Shown here in pieces: positions 63,003-64,000 of a DNA stretch of 64,000 bases. The notes beneath the pieces are model-generated. The model worked only from the letters and a program-made list of their open reading frames with translations. It ran no database searches and had not been told where the DNA came from. Source of the stretch: an uncultured Agathobacter sp. (GTDB lineage: Bacteria > Bacillota > Clostridia > Lachnospirales > Lachnospiraceae); assembly GCA_934365945.1 (NCBI GenBank), contig CAKRNE010000010.1:1-64000 (forward strand), read 5' to 3'. The position numbers were made by a program, and so were the translations under genes. The first letter of the stretch is position 1. Every line of letters begins with the position of its first letter.

Positions 63003-64000
63003 CTAACCATCTATTAAAGCCATATATTTTTCAATTTCCTTTTGATTGCCATATTCTCTTTTCTCAAGATTATGAACATATTGCATCCTGAGTTCCTCTG
63101 ATTGTATCATCTCAGTAATACCTCCTGCTATGCCCTCTGGACTCATATCCACAATCATTCCTTCTATCTTATTTGTGATCTGATCCTTCACTGTCGGATA
63201 ATCAGTTACAACAATCGGTTTATTTAAAATCTTTGTTTCATCAATTACAACCGATTTTCCCTCATAACGCGAGGATTGTACAAATAAATCACAATTCTTT
63301 ATATAAGCATATGGATTTTCCCTGGTTCCTAACAGGAAGAAACAATCACTGACATCGTTCTCTTTGATAAGCGCCTCAAGCTTGTTTCTCAATTCTCCAT
63401 CTCCGAGCACATACCACTTAAATTTCATATTATTGGATTTCAATATTGCCGCTGCCTTTACCGCCATATCAAAACCCTTCTGTTCATGCAATCTTCCGAT
63501 AGATAAAATTTTAAAATCATCCTTCATATACTCTGACGGATAAAACTCTGACGCTTGTTTTTCCAGCGCAATTGAACTTGTGATATTCTCCAGCATGTAC
63601 ATTTTGGATGCAAACTCTGGAAATTCATCCTTCAATATATCAACGCATTCATCTGATATTGATACGATTCCATCCATGTTGACAAGGTGCTTATAATCAT
63701 ACTTTCTCGGATGCATAGCTTTTCTGTAATCATTATGAATCCATACAAGCTTTCTTTTTGCATCCACCTTTTCATCTACAAAATACAAAACCTCACCTGA
63801 TATATATGCAATCGCAACATCATATTGTTTGTCCAATTTCTTTATTGTAGGTCCGTAAAAATACTTCCATCTAAAGCCTCTTTTTGCCCTGCTGTTATTG
63901 GTCACAAGATTTGCCACAACATTTCCCAAAAGTCTCCATCCCAGCAATATTCCTGTCTTACTCACAGGTCCATACATTTTTCTGACATCATCAGGAGTTT
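63003..64000 (-). CDS. Family 4 glycosyltransferase, cut by the window edge
   Basis: The visible C-terminal 332 residues show a GT-B fold: ILSIGRLHEQKGFDMAVKAAAIL, VLGDGELRNKLEALI, LGTRENPYAYIKNCDLFVQSS and RYEGKSVVIDE (E-x7-E motif). The frame is open to base 64000, and residues before the first internal ATG (63977) continue in frame, so the true start is outside the window. The N-terminal acceptor-binding part is missing here. Confidence 0.85.
   Translation of the reverse strand, partial: TPDDVRKMYGPVSKTGILLGWRLLGNVVANLVTNNSRAKRGFRWKYFYGPTIKKLDKQYDVAIAYISGEVLYFVDEKVDAKRKLVWIHNDYRKAMHPRKYDYKHLVNMDGIVSISDECVDILKDEFPEFASKMYMLENITSSIALEKQASEFYPSEYMKDDFKILSIGRLHEQKGFDMAVKAAAILKSNNMKFKWYVLGDGELRNKLEALIKENDVSDCFFLLGTRENPYAYIKNCDLFVQSSRYEGKSVVIDETKILNKPIVVTDYPTVKDQITNKIEGMIVDMSPEGIAGGITEMIQSEELRMQYVHNLEKREYGNQKEIEKYMALIDG

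Noticed and set aside
47686-64000. Prophage or integrative element as source of the AT-rich region
   Set aside because: No integrase, attachment repeat, transposase or structural phage gene is seen; all genes fit a glycan locus.

Overview
The window looks like a chromosomal segment of a low-to-moderate GC Firmicute, most likely a Lachnospiraceae member close to Agathobacter/Roseburia. The reasons are the Clostridia-type gene orders (secG-rnr-smpB-ssrA; gap, pgk, tpiA, gpmI; plsX-acpP-rnc-smc-ftsY; ylxM-ffh-rpsP-khpA-rimM-trmD-rplS), strong AGGAGG-type ribosome binding sites before almost every gene, and clean TTGACA/TATAAT promoters. No plasmid, prophage, insertion sequence or CRISPR array is visible. 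The genus is inference; the gene orders are seen.

Left edge (1-1.1 kb): a promoter that probably drives an rRNA operon lying off the window, four tRNA genes (Gln, Ser, Gly, Pro) and tmRNA. 1.1-5.1 kb: smpB, an intergenic array of about 73-bp repeats, rnr, secG, and a 3'-truncated mscL remnant whose end coincides with the secG promoter. 5.2-10.1 kb, plus strand: a compact pilus/type II secretion-like operon made of a transglutaminase lipoprotein, a PilC-like platform protein, four small single-membrane-span pilin-like proteins and a PilT ATPase. 10.2-14.2 kb: purC-purF-purB. 14.4-19.5 kb: lower glycolysis genes. 19.8-30.1 kb: a PHP phosphatase, an unexplained roughly 460-nt transcription unit with its own promoter and terminator, pncB, purL, a LysR regulator and a nuclease-helicase fusion. 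30.2-32.5 kb: an HPr/Crh-like protein, a second LysR regulator and rnhB. 32.6-47.6 kb: ribosome biogenesis, SRP, chromosome and lipid housekeeping genes. This stretch includes a signal peptidase homologue lacking both catalytic residues and a TrmD fused to an acetyltransferase-like domain.

47.7-64 kb, minus strand: a visibly AT-richer cell-surface polysaccharide locus that runs past the right edge. It holds six glycosyltransferase modules in five genes, a Wzy-like polymerase, a Wzx-like flippase, a Wzm/Wzt-type ABC exporter, a GH5 glycosidase with an inserted domain, a pyruvyltransferase paired with an FrhB-like iron-sulfur protein, and an acyltransferase. All genes point the same way with short gaps, so they are probably one or a few long transcripts that build, modify and export one surface glycan.

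The most interesting items are the double active-site substitution in the signal peptidase homologue, the unassigned 460-nt transcript with degraded reading frames, the PilT-only pilus-like operon, the TrmD fusion with an in-frame repeat, the Crh-like protein, and a family of TAACTATTC-armed palindromes scattered between genes.
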